Source: Zygnema cylindricum (lineage: Eukaryota; Streptophyta; Zygnematophyceae; Zygnematales; Zygnemataceae). Taken from it: a stretch of 45,974 nucleotides of DNA. The translations under genes and the position numbers were made by a program. Positions 45,940-45,974 of the stretch are shown in pieces. Where the stretch lies: NCBI GenBank assembly GCA_037447655.1, contig JBBHKE010001241.1, forward strand, positions 1-45,974. The letters run 5' to 3'. Numbering within the stretch: the first letter of the stretch is position 1; every line of letters begins with the position of its first letter. The notes below the pieces were generated by a model. It was not told where the DNA came from. It saw nothing but the letters and a program-made list of their open reading frames with translations, and searched no databases.

Positions 45940-45974
45940 CTGTCGGAGGGGGAACAGGAATAGGAGAGGGAGAG

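Overview
This looks like nuclear DNA from a plant-lineage (streptophyte) eukaryote. The host genes are interrupted by GT-AG introns. One is a leucine-rich-repeat (LRR) protein with a 72-nt phase-2 LRR exon, one is a plant-style receptor-like kinase (subdomain IX-X written SDVYSFGILLLELLTGRRA), and one is a LysM protein. The background is Ty1/copia elements whose primer-binding sites resemble plant initiator-tRNA-Met sites (TGGTATCGGAGC). The species cannot be fixed. An early-diverging plant or charophyte alga is possible, because an R2-like non-LTR element sits beside LysM/LRR receptor genes, but that is only inference.

Layout. 1-913 holds the first three exons of an LRR receptor-like gene (+). 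1137-10098 is an old copia element A (+) with two ~700-bp LTRs, split by two ~1.45-kb solo LTRs of another family. 10099-13640 is non-coding and ends in a 2.1-kb pyrimidine tract. 13690-25001 is a graveyard of minus-strand copia elements: a decayed pol region, an element C whose 3' end has been inverted and hit by a MITE, a gag copy B' with its LTR, a second pyrimidine tract, and a third LTR+gag copy. 25002-26289 is intergenic.

26290-29639 (-) is the most interesting host gene. It has six exons by my reading and encodes a predicted 468-residue secreted protein: a signal peptide, three LysM-like domains, and three tandem 76-residue repeats with six cysteines each, which I do not recognise. A TATA box lies about 95 bp upstream of the chosen ATG.

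29972-34060 is a cluster of non-autonomous DNA transposons (TA-CACC...GGTG MITEs and a hAT-type element with an 8-bp target duplication). 34068-35544 is a third solo LTR with a perfect 5-bp target duplication. About 35640-39060 is a decayed non-LTR retrotransposon (+) of the restriction-like-endonuclease type. 39496-43450 carries more MITEs and nested hAT elements. 44103-45939 (-) holds the last two exons of a receptor-like kinase that continues beyond the right edge.

How it fits together: three cell-surface receptor-like genes or gene ends (LRR, LysM/Cys-rich, kinase) are scattered in a sea of retrotransposons. The LysM protein is the plausible sugar-polymer (chitin or peptidoglycan-type) binder and the kinase a signalling module, but nothing in the sequence proves that they act together. 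All exon boundaries were read by eye from splice signals, reading phase and family resemblance.
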